The translations under genes were made by a program, and so were the position numbers. A stretch of DNA of 64,000 nt from Sulfurimonas gotlandica GD1 (GTDB lineage: Bacteria; Campylobacterota; Campylobacteria; Campylobacterales; Sulfurimonadaceae), in NCBI RefSeq assembly GCF_000242915.1, contig NZ_AFRZ01000001.1, positions 2,418,001 through 2,482,000 on the forward strand. The letters run 5' to 3'. Below, piece by piece: positions 18,014 through 27,443 of this stretch; within the stretch, counting starts at the first letter, position 1; each line of letters starts with the position of its first letter. The notes under the pieces were generated by a model, which made no database searches, had not been told where the DNA came from, and saw nothing but the letters and a program-made list of their open reading frames with translations.

Positions 18014-19957
18014 TTATGAATTGATCTCTTCATTTTTTTCTTCGATTGTGAGTAGTTCTTCTATTTTTTGCTCATAGAGAAGTTCTAGCTCTCCAAGCTC
18101 AGATGCAAGTTTGGATATACCTATTCCTTCATAACATTTTGGATCAGCCAAACACTTGTTTTTTTCTTTCATCTGTAGTTCAAGTTCTTCTATTTCTTTA
18201 GGAAGTTTCTCTAGTGCAATTTTCTCTTTAAAGGTAAGTTTTAGAGTTTTTAGCTTTTCTCTTACTTCTTTTTCTTCTTCTTTTACACTTGTTGCAGAAG
18301 CTTCCATCTCATCAAGTTCTTTTAACTCTTTTTCAAGTTCCAAGTACTCAGAGTACTGTTGATAAGATTCTTCTATATGTTTATCAGCCTTAAATATAAA
18401 AAGTTTTTTAGCAATCTTATCTACAAAGTATCTATCGTGGCTAACTATGATTACAGCACCTGGAAAATTAGTTAGTTGTTCTTCTAAAATGTTTATAGTA
18501 GGAATATCTAAATCATTTGTAGGCTCATCTAAAATCAGTATGTCAACATCTTTAGTAAAGAGCAGGGCAAGCGCAATACGGTTTTTTTCTCCACCGCTGA
18601 GAACACCAATCTTTTTCTCTAAGAATTCTCTTGGAAAAAGAAAGTTTTTTAGATATCCATATACATGCATATCTTTTCCACGAACACTAACACGGTCACC
18701 CCCATGAGGACAAAAAGTCTCCATAAGGTTTCTATCATCATCTAGCATCTCTCTGTGCTGATCAAAATAGCCTATTTTAAAGTCACCCTGTTTTATCTTT
18801 CCGCTTGTTGGTTTTAGACGTCCTAGAAGAGCTCTTAAAAGTGTTGATTTACCACTGCCGTTTGGTCCAACTATCGCTATAACATCTTTTTGAAGTATAC
18901 GAGTTGTAAAGTTTTTTAGAAGCTCTTTATTTCCAAGTGTAAGAGATAAATCTTCTACTTCAAAAAGCATCTTTTGTTTGTTGATACTTTTATCTCGATT
19001 AAAATGTTTGGCTTCACGTTGAAGTTCAACTGACATCATTCTTATTTTTGCAGGATTATTCTTCGCATCTTCACGAATAGACATTAGTCGCTCTTTACGA
19101 CCTTCATTTCTTTTAAGTCTAGCACGAACACCTCTTGCATACCAAGCATTTTCTCTCTTTAATATATCAAGAAGATTATCATGCTGTTTTTGAAGTGTTC
19201 TTATGTACTCTGCTTTTTGTGTAAGATAATCACTGTATCCACCGCTGTATTCTCGCAAGGCACAATCATCAACTTCTATACTCTTGGTAGCGATTCTATC
19301 TATAAAGTATCTATCATGAGAGATGAAAACAAGTGTAAATTTTTCTTTTAAGATAAGCTCTTCTAAAAACTCAACCATATATACATCAAGATGATTTGTA
19401 GGCTCGTCAAGAAGCAAAATGTCTGGTTTTTGAAGAAGTAGAGATGCAAGGGCGACACGACGTTGTTCACCTCCGCTAAGTAGGACTATTGGTTTGTCTT
19501 CATACTGTTTTAAGTCAAAATGCTGAATGATTCGCTCTATCTTGTCATCGAGATTCCAAGCATTGTGATGTTCTATGTAGCGAGATAAGTTTTCATGTTC
19601 ATCTATGAGTTTTTTATTTTCAAAATCATCTGCTAAAAGCAGTGATAATTCATTGTAACGTTCTTTTGCAATATTTAGTTCTAAAAGGCCATCTTCAACA
19701 GCTTCTCTAACCGTCTGACCCTCTTTAAAGTTTGGTCTCTGGTCTAGCATCTTGATTTCTAAATCATTACGTGTAATTCTCTGACCGGCATCTTGGTCTA
19801 GTGTGCCATTTACTATTTTCATAAGAGTAGATTTACCGCTACCGTTTTTACCGATGATGACGATGCGCTCGCCTTCATCTACATGAAAATTTACTTCGGT
19901 TAAAATTTTTTGTGCTGAGTAGTGTTTTGAAATATTTTGCAGGTCTATTAATGCCAT
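18014..19957 (-). CDS. ABC-F family ATP-binding protein (Uup-like)
   Basis: This 647-residue protein has two ATPase modules in one chain. The Walker A motifs are GKNGSGKSTL (about residue 36) and GPNGSGKSTL (about 366); the signatures are LSGGEQRRVALA and LSGGEKNRIALA; the Walker B strands read LLLDEP and LILDEP. A long coiled-coil C-terminal tail (about 545-647) is typical of Uup. There are no membrane helices, so it is not a transporter. ABC-F proteins act on the ribosome or on DNA intermediates. It stands alone between two divergently arranged units. Confidence 0.9.
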   Translation of the reverse strand: MALIDLQNISKHYSAQKILTEVNFHVDEGERIVIIGKNGSGKSTLMKIVNGTLDQDAGQRITRNDLEIKMLDQRPNFKEGQTVREAVEDGLLELNIAKERYNELSLLLADDFENKKLIDEHENLSRYIEHHNAWNLDDKIERIIQHFDLKQYEDKPIVLLSGGEQRRVALASLLLQKPDILLLDEPTNHLDVYMVEFLEELILKEKFTLVFISHDRYFIDRIATKSIEVDDCALREYSGGYSDYLTQKAEYIRTLQKQHDNLLDILKRENAWYARGVRARLKRNEGRKERLMSIREDAKNNPAKIRMMSVELQREAKHFNRDKSINKQKMLFEVEDLSLTLGNKELLKNFTTRILQKDVIAIVGPNGSGKSTLLRALLGRLKPTSGKIKQGDFKIGYFDQHREMLDDDRNLMETFCPHGGDRVSVRGKDMHVYGYLKNFLFPREFLEKKIGVLSGGEKNRIALALLFTKDVDILILDEPTNDLDIPTINILEEQLTNFPGAVIIVSHDRYFVDKIAKKLFIFKADKHIEESYQQYSEYLELEKELKELDEMEASATSVKEEEKEVREKLKTLKLTFKEKIALEKLPKEIEELELQMKEKNKCLADPKCYEGIGISKLASELGELELLYEQKIEELLTIEEKNEEINS

Positions 19958-20049
19958 GAGGTTGTGAAAACTCCCTTTATATAGTGCTTAGTTATTTTTT
20001 TGACATTGTATCATCTTTACAAGCCTTAGTTGTTTTACTAAGACATTTT

Positions 20050-20089
20050 ACATATGATAATATTTTATATATGCAATAAAATTATATGT
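20050..20089 (+). promoter_or_regulatory. AT-rich dyad upstream of the oxidoreductase fusion
   Basis: ACATAT at 20050-20055 pairs with ATATGT at 20084-20089, and the inner arms (ATAATATTTTAT and ATAAAATTAT) pair with a small bulge. It is the clearest structure in the roughly 200-base gap before the 848-residue gene. It could be an operator or simply AT-rich promoter DNA. Confidence 0.3.
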
Positions 20090-20159
20090 GAAAAAACAGT
20101 TTTTAATAAGTTTAAAGTAGTAGTATAAGTAATACTTTTATTTCATCAAGGATATACCT

Positions 20160-22706
20160 ATGACGAGAAAAGAACTAAAACTCTTTAACGGAAAAGATGG
20201 TGCCAAAGCATATATTGCTTATAAAGGTAACGTTTACGATGTTACTGATAGTAATATGTGGAGTAACGGGGAGCATGAGGGAATGCATAATGCAGGGGTA
20301 GACTTAACTCCAATGATGGCAAATGCACCGCATGCAAGCGAAGTCTTTAGAAATTTCCCAGTAGTATCTACACTTGAAAATGAACCACATTTAGAAAAAC
20401 AGAATTCACAAGATATAGACAAAGAAAAATTAAGAATTTGGTATAAAAAATATCATCCACATCCAATGGTCGCACACTTCCCTATAGTACTGCATCTCTT
20501 CGCGTCTGTGTTGGACTTACTCTTTTTTGCATCTCCAAAAGAGAGTTATGCAATTGTTATTTATTATACATTTTTTGTAGCCACTATTACAGGATTTTTA
20601 GCGATGATACCTGGCTTTTTAAGTTGGTGGATAAATTACGGTCTCTCAAAATCCAAACCTTTTGTTATAAAAATAGTTGTCTCAATTTTCACACTTATGC
20701 TTGGTGTAGTTGCTATTTATATCTATATAAATGATCCAAATGTTGTTTATGAGAGCTCTTTTCTTGGAGTTACTTACCACTTTATCATACTGGTTACAGG
20801 AGTAAATGTAATTATCCTCGGATACTACGGAGGTAAGATTACCTGGGGTGATAGTTTTATGAGTGAAGAAGAAAAAGTCCAAGAGAGTCCTGAAGTTCTA
20901 GAAATAAAAGAAGAACCAGTTTTAGGAAAACTAACTCTTGCTAAAAGTTATGAAGCACCTTTTATCTCAGACTCAAATCAATCAGCAGTTTCATTAAGCC
21001 AAAATAATAAAAAACAAAAGACTAATGAAAAAGCTACAAGTGTTGCTATTCTTATCGGTGGAGCGGCAGGAACAGGAATAGATACTTTAGAAAAAATTCT
21101 TAGTGATACTTTAAAGGATAGTGGTTATTATATTTTTACAAATAAAGAGTTTATGTCAAGAGTACGTGGTGGAAGTAATACTATTCTTATCCGTATCTCA
21201 GATGCACCGATAGAAGCGCCATGCTGGGAAGTTGATCTCTTTATAGCAATAGATGAACTCGCTCTCAATCATGCGAAGCAGAGATGCACAGAAAACACAC
21301 TTATTCTCGTAGATGAAAACTTCTCTAACAAAGAAGAAGGCCTCTGCTCAATCTCTATGAATGAGACAGCTAAAAAACTTGGTAATGCACGCTGTAGTAA
21401 TACATTTGCTGCAGGTATTTTATTTGGAGTATTTGGCATAGAAGTTGAGCCTTTAGTGAAAAATGTAGCTGAACATTTTAAAGATGATAGCATAAATGAA
21501 GAGGCTGTAAAACTTGGTTTTGAAGCAGCTAAAAGTATAGACAGTTCTAGACTTCCAAGCTTTCCAAAAGCAGATAAAAGTAGAGTTGAGAGCCTGCATC
21601 TGATGGATGGAACAACAGCATCTGGTTTTGGCTTTTTAGCAGGTGGTTGTAATTTTGTGGCATCTTATCCTATGTCTCCATCAACTGGAGTTCTCAACTT
21701 TATGGCATCTATGTCTAAAGAGTTTGAAATAGCACTGGAGCAGAGTGAAGATGAGATAGCATCTCTGCATATGGTTCTTGGTGCTTGGTATGCTGGAGCA
21801 CGTGCACTGACGACTACATCAGGCGGTGGTTTTGCGCTGATGGGAGAGGCATTGAGTCTCTCAGGTATGAGTGAGGTTCCTGCTGTTATATACTTAGCAC
21901 AAAGACCTGGTCCTGCAACTGGGATGCCAACACGAAGCGAGCAGGGTGATTTGAACATGGCACTTCACTCAGGTCATGGACCGTTTCCTAGAATAATCTT
22001 GGCACCTGGTTCATTGAGGGAGTGTGTAGATTATGGTTATCTTGCTTTTGAGCTTGCAGACAGATATCAATCTCCTGTTATATATTTAAGTGATCAATAT
22101 TTAGCAGACTCAATGGCGATGATAGATGATGTTGATTTTTCGGCTTACGAGCAACGACGTTACATTACTCATACAGATTCTGAGTATGAAAGATATGTAG
22201 AGACTCCAAATGGAGTAAGTCCTAGAGGTGTTCCAGCATTTGGTGAAGGTCTTGTATGTTCAGAAGGACATGAACACGATGAGAGAAGTCAGATAACGGA
22301 AGACTACAACAAGCGGGTTGTGATGGCAAATAAGCGAGCCAGAAAAGAAGAAGCTCTAATCTTAGAAGCCATTGCACCTGAGTATATCGGTGATGGTGAT
22401 ATAGCAGTAGTGGGTTGGGGTTCAACCAGTGGAGCGATAGCGGAGGCAGTAAAACTGCTTGATAATTCACGTTTAGTTCAAGTCCATTTCACATGGGTTC
22501 ATCCGCTAAATCCAGAGCACCTAGAAGCCCTTAAAAAGTACAAACACATTATAGTTGTGGAGAATAATGCTGATGGAGCATTTGCCGACAGACTTAAAAT
22601 ACAAGGTGTTAAGATTGATAAAATAATTTTACAGTTTAATGGATTTGCATTTTTTGCAGACCAGTTAAGAGAGATAATTTTAAAAGAACTCAAGGAGCTA
22701 TTATGA
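20160..22706 (+). CDS. Fusion: cytochrome b5-like domain + DUF2231 membrane domain + 2-oxoacid:acceptor oxidoreductase gamma/alpha subunit
   Basis: A single 848-residue frame. Residues 1-75 match bacterial cytochrome-b5-like heme-binding domains ([35 protein letters not shown]). Residues about 98-225 form four transmembrane helices with the DUF2231 start [17 protein letters not shown] charged linker (230-292) leads to the oxidoreductase gamma domain ([16 protein letters not shown]). From about 480 comes the alpha domain ([45 protein letters not shown]). There is no internal start at the joint. The next gene is the TPP-binding beta subunit. This would tether a pyruvate- or 2-oxoglutarate-type ferredoxin oxidoreductase to the membrane next to a heme. 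The substrate is not decided by sequence. Confidence 0.88.
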   Translation: MTRKELKLFNGKDGAKAYIAYKGNVYDVTDSNMWSNGEHEGMHNAGVDLTPMMANAPHASEVFRNFPVVSTLENEPHLEKQNSQDIDKEKLRIWYKKYHPHPMVAHFPIVLHLFASVLDLLFFASPKESYAIVIYYTFFVATITGFLAMIPGFLSWWINYGLSKSKPFVIKIVVSIFTLMLGVVAIYIYINDPNVVYESSFLGVTYHFIILVTGVNVIILGYYGGKITWGDSFMSEEEKVQESPEVLEIKEEPVLGKLTLAKSYEAPFISDSNQSAVSLSQNNKKQKTNEKATSVAILIGGAAGTGIDTLEKILSDTLKDSGYYIFTNKEFMSRVRGGSNTILIRISDAPIEAPCWEVDLFIAIDELALNHAKQRCTENTLILVDENFSNKEEGLCSISMNETAKKLGNARCSNTFAAGILFGVFGIEVEPLVKNVAEHFKDDSINEEAVKLGFEAAKSIDSSRLPSFPKADKSRVESLHLMDGTTASGFGFLAGGCNFVASYPMSPSTGVLNFMASMSKEFEIALEQSEDEIASLHMVLGAWYAGARALTTTSGGGFALMGEALSLSGMSEVPAVIYLAQRPGPATGMPTRSEQGDLNMALHSGHGPFPRIILAPGSLRECVDYGYLAFELADRYQSPVIYLSDQYLADSMAMIDDVDFSAYEQRRYITHTDSEYERYVETPNGVSPRGVPAFGEGLVCSEGHEHDERSQITEDYNKRVVMANKRARKEEALILEAIAPEYIGDGDIAVVGWGSTSGAIAEAVKLLDNSRLVQVHFTWVHPLNPEHLEALKKYKHIIVVENNADGAFADRLKIQGVKIDKIILQFNGFAFFADQLREIILKELKELL

Positions 22707-23548
22707 GCCATGTATTTGATCGTAAAGATGTAGATGTAGCTTGGTGTCCTGGGTGTGGTAACTTTGGCATCTTGAAACTTATTAAAGAAGTTCTTGAAGA
22801 GTTAGGCTCTGATCATCGCAGCAGTGTTATAGTCTCAGGTATCGGACAAGCTGCAAAAACTCCTTACTACATAGATGTAAACATGTATGGAGTTCTTCAC
22901 GGTAGAGCGCTTCCTGTTGCCACCGCTATAAAGGTTGCAAATCCTGAGTTAAATGTTATAGCAGAGGGTGGTGATGGTGATATGTATGGCGAAGGAGGAA
23001 ATCATTTTCTTCATACTATCAGACGTAATGTTGACATAGTCCACATAGTTCATAACAACATGGTTTACGGACTAACAAAAGGTCAAGCTTCTCCTACGAG
23101 TCAAAAGGGCTTTAAAACAAAAGTGCAGGTCGATGGAGTAGGTAATGAACCATTTAATCCTTTGAGTGTTGCCTTGGCTCTAAATGCAGGCTTTGTATCA
23201 CGTGTAAATATTGGAAACTCCGCTCATGCAAAAGAAGTGATAAAAGCTGCTTTTATGCATAAGGGTTATGCACTTGTAGATATCTTTCAGCCATGTGTTA
23301 CTTTTAATAAGACAAACACATATAAGTGGTTTAAAGAAAATACCTACCTGCTAGATGCAACTCATGACCGGAGTGATATGGCATCTGCTATGAGTAAAGC
23401 TTTTGAAGCGATGCCGATGCCTCTTGGCGTCTTATATAAAAATGAAAGTGTGACGTTTGAGCAACGCATCCGAAAAGGTGAGACTACTCCGCTATATGCA
23501 TCTAAGCATGATCTTGGGGAGATTCAGAAGAAGTTTGAGAGTTTTTAA
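22703..23548 (+). CDS. 2-oxoacid:acceptor oxidoreductase beta subunit
   Basis: This 281-residue TPP-binding subunit has CPGCGNFG near the N-terminus, the TPP/Mg motif [12 protein letters not shown] and the [15 protein letters not shown] segment. With the preceding alpha subunit it forms a two-subunit enzyme that oxidises or, in the reductive TCA cycle, makes 2-oxoacids using ferredoxin. Cysteines for the usual 4Fe-4S cluster are partly visible (Cys in WCPGCG and a later PCVTF). There is no separate delta (ferredoxin) subunit. The ATG overlaps the alpha stop by four bases, indicating translational coupling. Confidence 0.93.
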   Translation: MSHVFDRKDVDVAWCPGCGNFGILKLIKEVLEELGSDHRSSVIVSGIGQAAKTPYYIDVNMYGVLHGRALPVATAIKVANPELNVIAEGGDGDMYGEGGNHFLHTIRRNVDIVHIVHNNMVYGLTKGQASPTSQKGFKTKVQVDGVGNEPFNPLSVALALNAGFVSRVNIGNSAHAKEVIKAAFMHKGYALVDIFQPCVTFNKTNTYKWFKENTYLLDATHDRSDMASAMSKAFEAMPMPLGVLYKNESVTFEQRIRKGETTPLYASKHDLGEIQKKFESF

Positions 23549-23831
23549 ACTTCTTGTCATGGAACTTGTACCATTTACAGCGTTTTTTATTTTTGATTGA
23601 GTATATGTTGTATGTAAATTTCCTGCTACATTCTTGACACTCAAATGTGGCACGGTTTTTAAACTTGTTGTAATGTACAAATAAAAAGTTTCCTACCTGA
23701 TCGCCTTTTTTATAGACTATTTTTTCATTTTTTGCGTAGGCTTTTTCGGTTAGAAGAGCATCTTCACGCTGTTTTACCAGCCAAGTAGGTTCTGCATCTT
23801 CTTCAAACTCATATTCCATTTTATTTTTCAT
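23502..23831 (-). CDS. Small basic protein with CxxC motif, coupled to the SprT-like gene
   Basis: This 109-residue protein has an acidic start ([13 protein letters not shown]) and a lysine-rich second half containing [10 protein letters not shown] and a later [15 protein letters not shown]. This could be a partial zinc ribbon like the one that follows the protease domain in SprT proteins; I do not recognise a family. It starts two bases after the SprT-like stop. Its last 47 bases overlap the oxidoreductase beta gene on the other strand. The overlap leaves some doubt about the true 3' end. Confidence 0.55.
   Translation of the reverse strand: MKNKMEYEFEEDAEPTWLVKQREDALLTEKAYAKNEKIVYKKGDQVGNFLFVHYNKFKNRATFECQECSRKFTYNIYSIKNKKRCKWYKFHDKKFKNSQTSSESPQDHA
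23528..23555. terminator. Hairpin inside the convergent gene overlap
   Basis: AAGAAGTTT (23528-23536) and AAACTTCTT (23547-23555) form a perfect nine-base-pair stem spanning the stop codon of the oxidoreductase beta subunit. It also lies in the 3' coding end of the opposing gene. A T run lies in the loop, so termination efficiency is uncertain. Confidence 0.45.
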
Positions 23832-23833
23832 TA

Positions 23834-24325
23834 TTAAAAGGGTAGTTTACCCATCACAACATCTTGGCTGTTTACATACTGCTCACAGTTTACTCCGCCT
23901 AGTTTTTCGCAGGCTTCTTGCCACTCTTTAGAGTGCCCGTCTTTCTCTCTATCTCTCATACCAAGCTTAAAAATAAGAGCGTGAGCATATTCATGAGCTA
24001 TAACACTATCGACCATATAGTCCATACTTTCTTGCATCACTTTCTTGTTCAGATATATCTTTATCTCGCCATTTTTATAAGCAGTGATTCCATATAATCT
24101 TCCCTTGAACTTATCTGTAACGATGATGGGAACTCTGAAAGAAAAGCCGTAGTTACTCTGCATAAGTTGAAGTACTTCTTGCTCTTTATCTACTATGCGT
24201 TTTTTATAGCTCTCTGGTATATCATTAGTTGAAAACATATAGTTATCGTAGTAGTTTTTAGATAGCACTAAAATAGCGATAATAATAACAGCTAAAAAGA
24301 ATAGTTCTAGTTTTTTTGTAAACAT
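23834..24325 (-). CDS. SprT-like metallopeptidase with N-terminal membrane anchor
   Basis: This 163-residue protein has one N-terminal transmembrane helix (about residues 8-25) and a SprT-type zinc site, VIAHEYAHALIFKLG (HExxH). The downstream part, DGHSKEWQEACEKLGG, supplies the third histidine. It is shorter than typical SprT, and a membrane-anchored form is unusual; an extracytoplasmic protease is likely. The gene sits between a DksA-like regulator and a small CxxC protein, closely spaced, so the three are probably one operon. Confidence 0.72.
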   Translation of the reverse strand: MFTKKLELFFLAVIIIAILVLSKNYYDNYMFSTNDIPESYKKRIVDKEQEVLQLMQSNYGFSFRVPIIVTDKFKGRLYGITAYKNGEIKIYLNKKVMQESMDYMVDSVIAHEYAHALIFKLGMRDREKDGHSKEWQEACEKLGGVNCEQYVNSQDVVMGKLPF

Positions 24326-24328
24326 GTT

Positions 24329-24673
24329 TTAGCGGTTCAGTTGGGAGATGCAAGCAACACAGTGAGTTGATTCAGGCAGTAGCATTAGACGACCAAAGAT
24401 AATCTCTTCTTCACACTCTGCACAGATGCCATAACCATCTTTACCGATTTTTTGAATTGCGTATTTGAGTTTGTTTACCCTTATTTGGGCTTCATGAAGT
24501 GCGTGCTCGTTTACCTGTTGTTCTTGCATCATCTCTTGACGAGTAAGTCTTCCAAGTGAGCAGTCAGGTGCAATAGGTTTTATCTTATCTTGAAGTTCAT
24601 CTATCTCTTTTTGCATAGCATCAAGATCTTGTATGATTTTTTCTTTGATCTTTTGTCGTTGTTCTTTTGTCAT
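24329..24673 (-). CDS. DksA/TraR family C4 zinc finger protein
   Basis: This 114-residue protein has a long helical hairpin (residues 1-80) and a C-terminal four-cysteine zinc finger (CAECEEEIIFGRLMLLP followed by CVAC), as in DksA/TraR proteins. It may bind the secondary channel of RNA polymerase and modulate the stringent response. It is shorter than E. coli DksA, and I do not see the conserved acidic tip residues clearly, so the DksA function itself is inferred. It leads the three-gene group with the SprT-like protease. Confidence 0.85.
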   Translation of the reverse strand: MTKEQRQKIKEKIIQDLDAMQKEIDELQDKIKPIAPDCSLGRLTRQEMMQEQQVNEHALHEAQIRVNKLKYAIQKIGKDGYGICAECEEEIIFGRLMLLPESTHCVACISQLNR

Positions 24674-24752
24674 GTTGAGAGTATATCAAAAAAAGAAAAT
24701 ATCCGATACCTTGGACAAGAAGGTACCGGAACAGGAGAAAAATATTGCTTAC

Positions 24753-24780
24753 CCAATACCACCATAAGTTGATATTGGGA
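24753..24780 (-). terminator. Intrinsic terminator of the porin gene
   Basis: Read on the minus strand, a ten-base-pair stem (CCCAATATCA with TGGTATTGGG, one G-U pair) encloses an eight-base loop. An AT-rich stretch ending in a T run (CAATATTTTT) follows. It lies 15 bases after the porin stop. Confidence 0.7.
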
Positions 24781-24794
24781 TGAAAAATAAAGAG

Positions 24795-26150
24795 TTAGAA
24801 ATCGTATGAAGCTACAGCACGAAAGTGATTCATTTTTTTCTCTGCTGTTGCACTGCTATCGTACTCACTAGTTCTGATTGCATTAAATACTTTTAGCATC
24901 CATGCTTTAGTCGGTTTGTAAGCTAGGATAATATCAGCTTCAGTTGCATCGTTGTTAGCAACCAAGTTTGAAGGTGAGTAAGCAGTTGTTTTAGACTTAC
25001 CGTAGTTAGCATAACTTGCCATGATTTTTAGACCTTTCATGATTGTGTAGTGTCCACCGACTTTATAAGCACTAACATCTTGTCTGTAAGCATTACGAGA
25101 GAAAAGTGAACTTGTATAAGCAGGATCCGCACCCCATGCATTTAAAAAACCGCTTTTTATAAATGTATTTCCATCGTTGTCATTGTCATTTGACTTATTG
25201 TAAGCAGCATAAACTGACCATTTTTTGTTACCTATTTTTGCTTTAGCACCCATCAGGTTATAGTTGAGTTTTCCAGCAAGTTTATCACCAACTTCACTCT
25301 GCTTCAGGTACTGAGCACTAAGTGCAAGGTTTGTTCCCTTAACTACAGGAAACTTGTAGTCAATATCAGCATAGATCATATTTGCAATATCCCATGCATA
25401 GTAGTCCCATAGAGATACAGTTAGACCTTCAACACCGTTATATGTTGCTCCAACTACTGTCATACCCGCTGTGTTTTTAGCAACTCCTGCACCTTCTGCA
25501 AGACTATGGAACTCAGCTTGCACTATACCTGTAGCACTCTGTGTCTCCATTGGTCTTGAAACACCAGCAGTCTTAGTCTTTTCACCGATTAAACTCCAGT
25601 CAGTAGCTGCTCTAGAACCGTAAGACATTCTTGTAATATGACCAAGGTTAAATGAAAAACCAGGAACTTTTTCAGTTCCTAACATGTATGCATCATAGAA
25701 GTTTGGCATTAGAGACCATTTAATCTTTGTAAGTGGTGTACTCAATATTTGACGTCCACCTTTAAAGTTAAGCATGTCATGTTTGTACTCTACATAAGCT
25801 TGACCAAGTTCTGATTTATCTTGTCCTTGTGTAGCTGTAAACATTCCCAGCGCATTTTGCTTACCTGCATCCCATTTAGTTAGACCAGTATCACCATTGA
25901 TGTAAAAAGCAGCTCCAAATTTAAGACCGTCCAGAACTTCCGGAGTCACATATTTTAATGTACCTAAGTAACCACTACCGTCATTTGGTGTCCAAGCATT
26001 ATCTTTATCGCTAATAATGTGCATTACTTTTAGTTGACCTGAAACAACACCTCCACCTAATAGTGCTGTTTCTTTTACTTCTGGAGTATCTGCCGCTTGA
26101 AGAACCATAGTTCCTGCAAGTACTGCTATTGATATAGCTATTTTTTTCAT
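24795..26150 (-). CDS. OprD-like outer-membrane porin
   Basis: This 451-residue protein has a signal peptide (MKKIAISIAVLAGTMVLQAA) and many alternating aromatic/polar beta strands, ending in an aromatic residue (VASYDF), the mark of outer-membrane barrels. It resembles the OprD/major outer membrane porins of Campylobacterota. The substrate is unknown, though a negatively charged electron donor or acceptor is plausible because a pentaheme cytochrome gene lies directly upstream. Three near-direct GTTA repeats (26203-26234) occur 53-84 bases upstream of the start. A good terminator follows. Confidence 0.85.
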   Translation of the reverse strand: MKKIAISIAVLAGTMVLQAADTPEVKETALLGGGVVSGQLKVMHIISDKDNAWTPNDGSGYLGTLKYVTPEVLDGLKFGAAFYINGDTGLTKWDAGKQNALGMFTATQGQDKSELGQAYVEYKHDMLNFKGGRQILSTPLTKIKWSLMPNFYDAYMLGTEKVPGFSFNLGHITRMSYGSRAATDWSLIGEKTKTAGVSRPMETQSATGIVQAEFHSLAEGAGVAKNTAGMTVVGATYNGVEGLTVSLWDYYAWDIANMIYADIDYKFPVVKGTNLALSAQYLKQSEVGDKLAGKLNYNLMGAKAKIGNKKWSVYAAYNKSNDNDNDGNTFIKSGFLNAWGADPAYTSSLFSRNAYRQDVSAYKVGGHYTIMKGLKIMASYANYGKSKTTAYSPSNLVANNDATEADIILAYKPTKAWMLKVFNAIRTSEYDSSATAEKKMNHFRAVASYDF

Positions 26151-26202
26151 TTATTCTTCCCTTATTTTTTGTAACATAATTGTGGCAAACTAATGTCAAC
26201 TA

Positions 26203-26234
26203 TATGTTATTGTATTGTTAACGTATTGTTAATG
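26203..26234 (-). promoter_or_regulatory. Tandem repeats upstream of the porin (probable response-regulator site)
   Basis: TATTGTTAACG (26213-26223) and TATTGTTAATG (26224-26234) are adjacent 11-base direct repeats. A weaker copy (TATGTTATTG, 26203-26212) precedes them. Head-to-tail 11-base spacing is the classic site of an OmpR-type dimer. The response regulator at 28650-29342 is the natural candidate. Confidence 0.6.
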
Positions 26235-26239
26235 AACTC

Positions 26240-27349
26240 TTATTTAACGATGTATGTCTCTTTTTTAAGTACATAAAACTTTTTAGCCACTTCATCTTTG
26301 TCAAGTCCAAACTTCTTAAGTGCTTTTGGCTTAACTAGAAAGTAACCAAGTGTTACATGCACTTTGTCACCTTTTAGCAGTTCTTTTTTATAAGTAACTA
26401 CACGTTTTTCATTTGCTTTAATCATAGTATCTTTTATGACTGTATTTGCAACCCACGGAGGTGTAGGTTTTCCATCTTTTCCAATAACTCGTACAAACAC
26501 TTCAGGCTCGAATTTATCAATCTTACCATTTCTCTCCACACTAACGCGCAGTTGAGACATACGCAGCGGATGCAGAAGTAGGGCATGAGAGCTTTTGTTG
26601 TTAACTGCAACTTCAAAGCTACCAATATTATTTAGAAACTCTAGTTCTATATATTTTGATAACATGTCTTGGTTAGTATGAGCCCCTGGAAAACCATGAA
26701 AACTGTGTTCTTTAGTATCTCTGACATTTGATGCTGAACCACTTACTTTTGGCATGTGGCACGATACACAGTTAGCTCTATCCATCTCATTGCTTATATT
26801 TGTTGAACAAACATTTAGGTTTGCTTTGTTCTTCTTATGAGAGTGACAACCTATGCATACGTTTCCATTTTGAAAATTTTCATTCTCTGATGATGAAGTG
26901 TGAAACTCACTTTTAAGTGCATTTTTCATAGTTCCAAAATAGTGTTTCTCTTTTTTAGAGACAACATTTGTGTTTGACATATCACCATGTTCGATAGACT
27001 CTATACGATGGCAGTATGCACAAGAGATACCTTCAGTATGAGTAGAATCTGTCGCATCCGGAACACCTTTTGTTCCTTTGCCAAGCATGTCTTTTAGATT
27101 ACTTGCAGTCGGTGTATGACACTTAGCACATTTATATTTTCCTTGTTTTGTGTTCATAGGATGCTTGTCCCATACGGCTTTATGGATTGGGTCCTTAAAG
27201 ATTGTAGAGTTTTGGTGCATAGTGCTCTCATACTCTTGACTAATCACAGGGTGACAACTTTTACACTCACTGTTTGGAGCAAACTTTGAATTTGCAGTTA
27301 ATAGAGTGTTAAACAATAAAAATATCGTTAGCAGATATTTAATTTTCAT
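26240..27349 (-). CDS. Periplasmic pentaheme c-type cytochrome
   Basis: After choosing the ATG at 27347-27349 (AAAGGA upstream), the protein is 369 residues with a signal peptide (MKIKYLLTIFLLFNTLLTA). It has five heme sites: CKSCH, CAKCH, CAYCH, CIGCH and CVSCH. The C-terminal 120 residues lack hemes and look like a beta-rich domain. It resembles multiheme cytochromes of the c554/hydroxylamine-oxidoreductase-related group, but the fold and substrate are not certain. It lies between the porin and the two-component genes, all in one direction, suggesting a respiratory or electron-donor function controlled by that system. Confidence 0.85.
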   Translation of the reverse strand: MKIKYLLTIFLLFNTLLTANSKFAPNSECKSCHPVISQEYESTMHQNSTIFKDPIHKAVWDKHPMNTKQGKYKCAKCHTPTASNLKDMLGKGTKGVPDATDSTHTEGISCAYCHRIESIEHGDMSNTNVVSKKEKHYFGTMKNALKSEFHTSSSENENFQNGNVCIGCHSHKKNKANLNVCSTNISNEMDRANCVSCHMPKVSGSASNVRDTKEHSFHGFPGAHTNQDMLSKYIELEFLNNIGSFEVAVNNKSSHALLLHPLRMSQLRVSVERNGKIDKFEPEVFVRVIGKDGKPTPPWVANTVIKDTMIKANEKRVVTYKKELLKGDKVHVTLGYFLVKPKALKKFGLDKDEVAKKFYVLKKETYIVK

Positions 27350-27422
27350 ATGTATCCTTTTTGTTAAATCTAAATTGAAACACAAACTATAAGAAAAATG
27401 TATGAATTAGATATTAATAAAA

Positions 27423-27443
27423 TGTTAACTGCCTGTTAATGGC
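27423..27443 (-). promoter_or_regulatory. Tandem GTTAA repeats upstream of the pentaheme cytochrome
   Basis: TGTTAACTGCC (27423-27433) and TGTTAATGGC (27434-27443) lie head to tail with an 11-base period. They end at the kinase stop codon, about 75-95 bases upstream of the cytochrome start. The core matches the repeats before the porin. Confidence 0.58.

Noticed and set aside
19958-20159. TTGACA at about 19999 as a promoter for the oxidoreductase fusion
   Set aside because: No -10 hexamer lies at a suitable distance, and the gene starts 150 bases further on.
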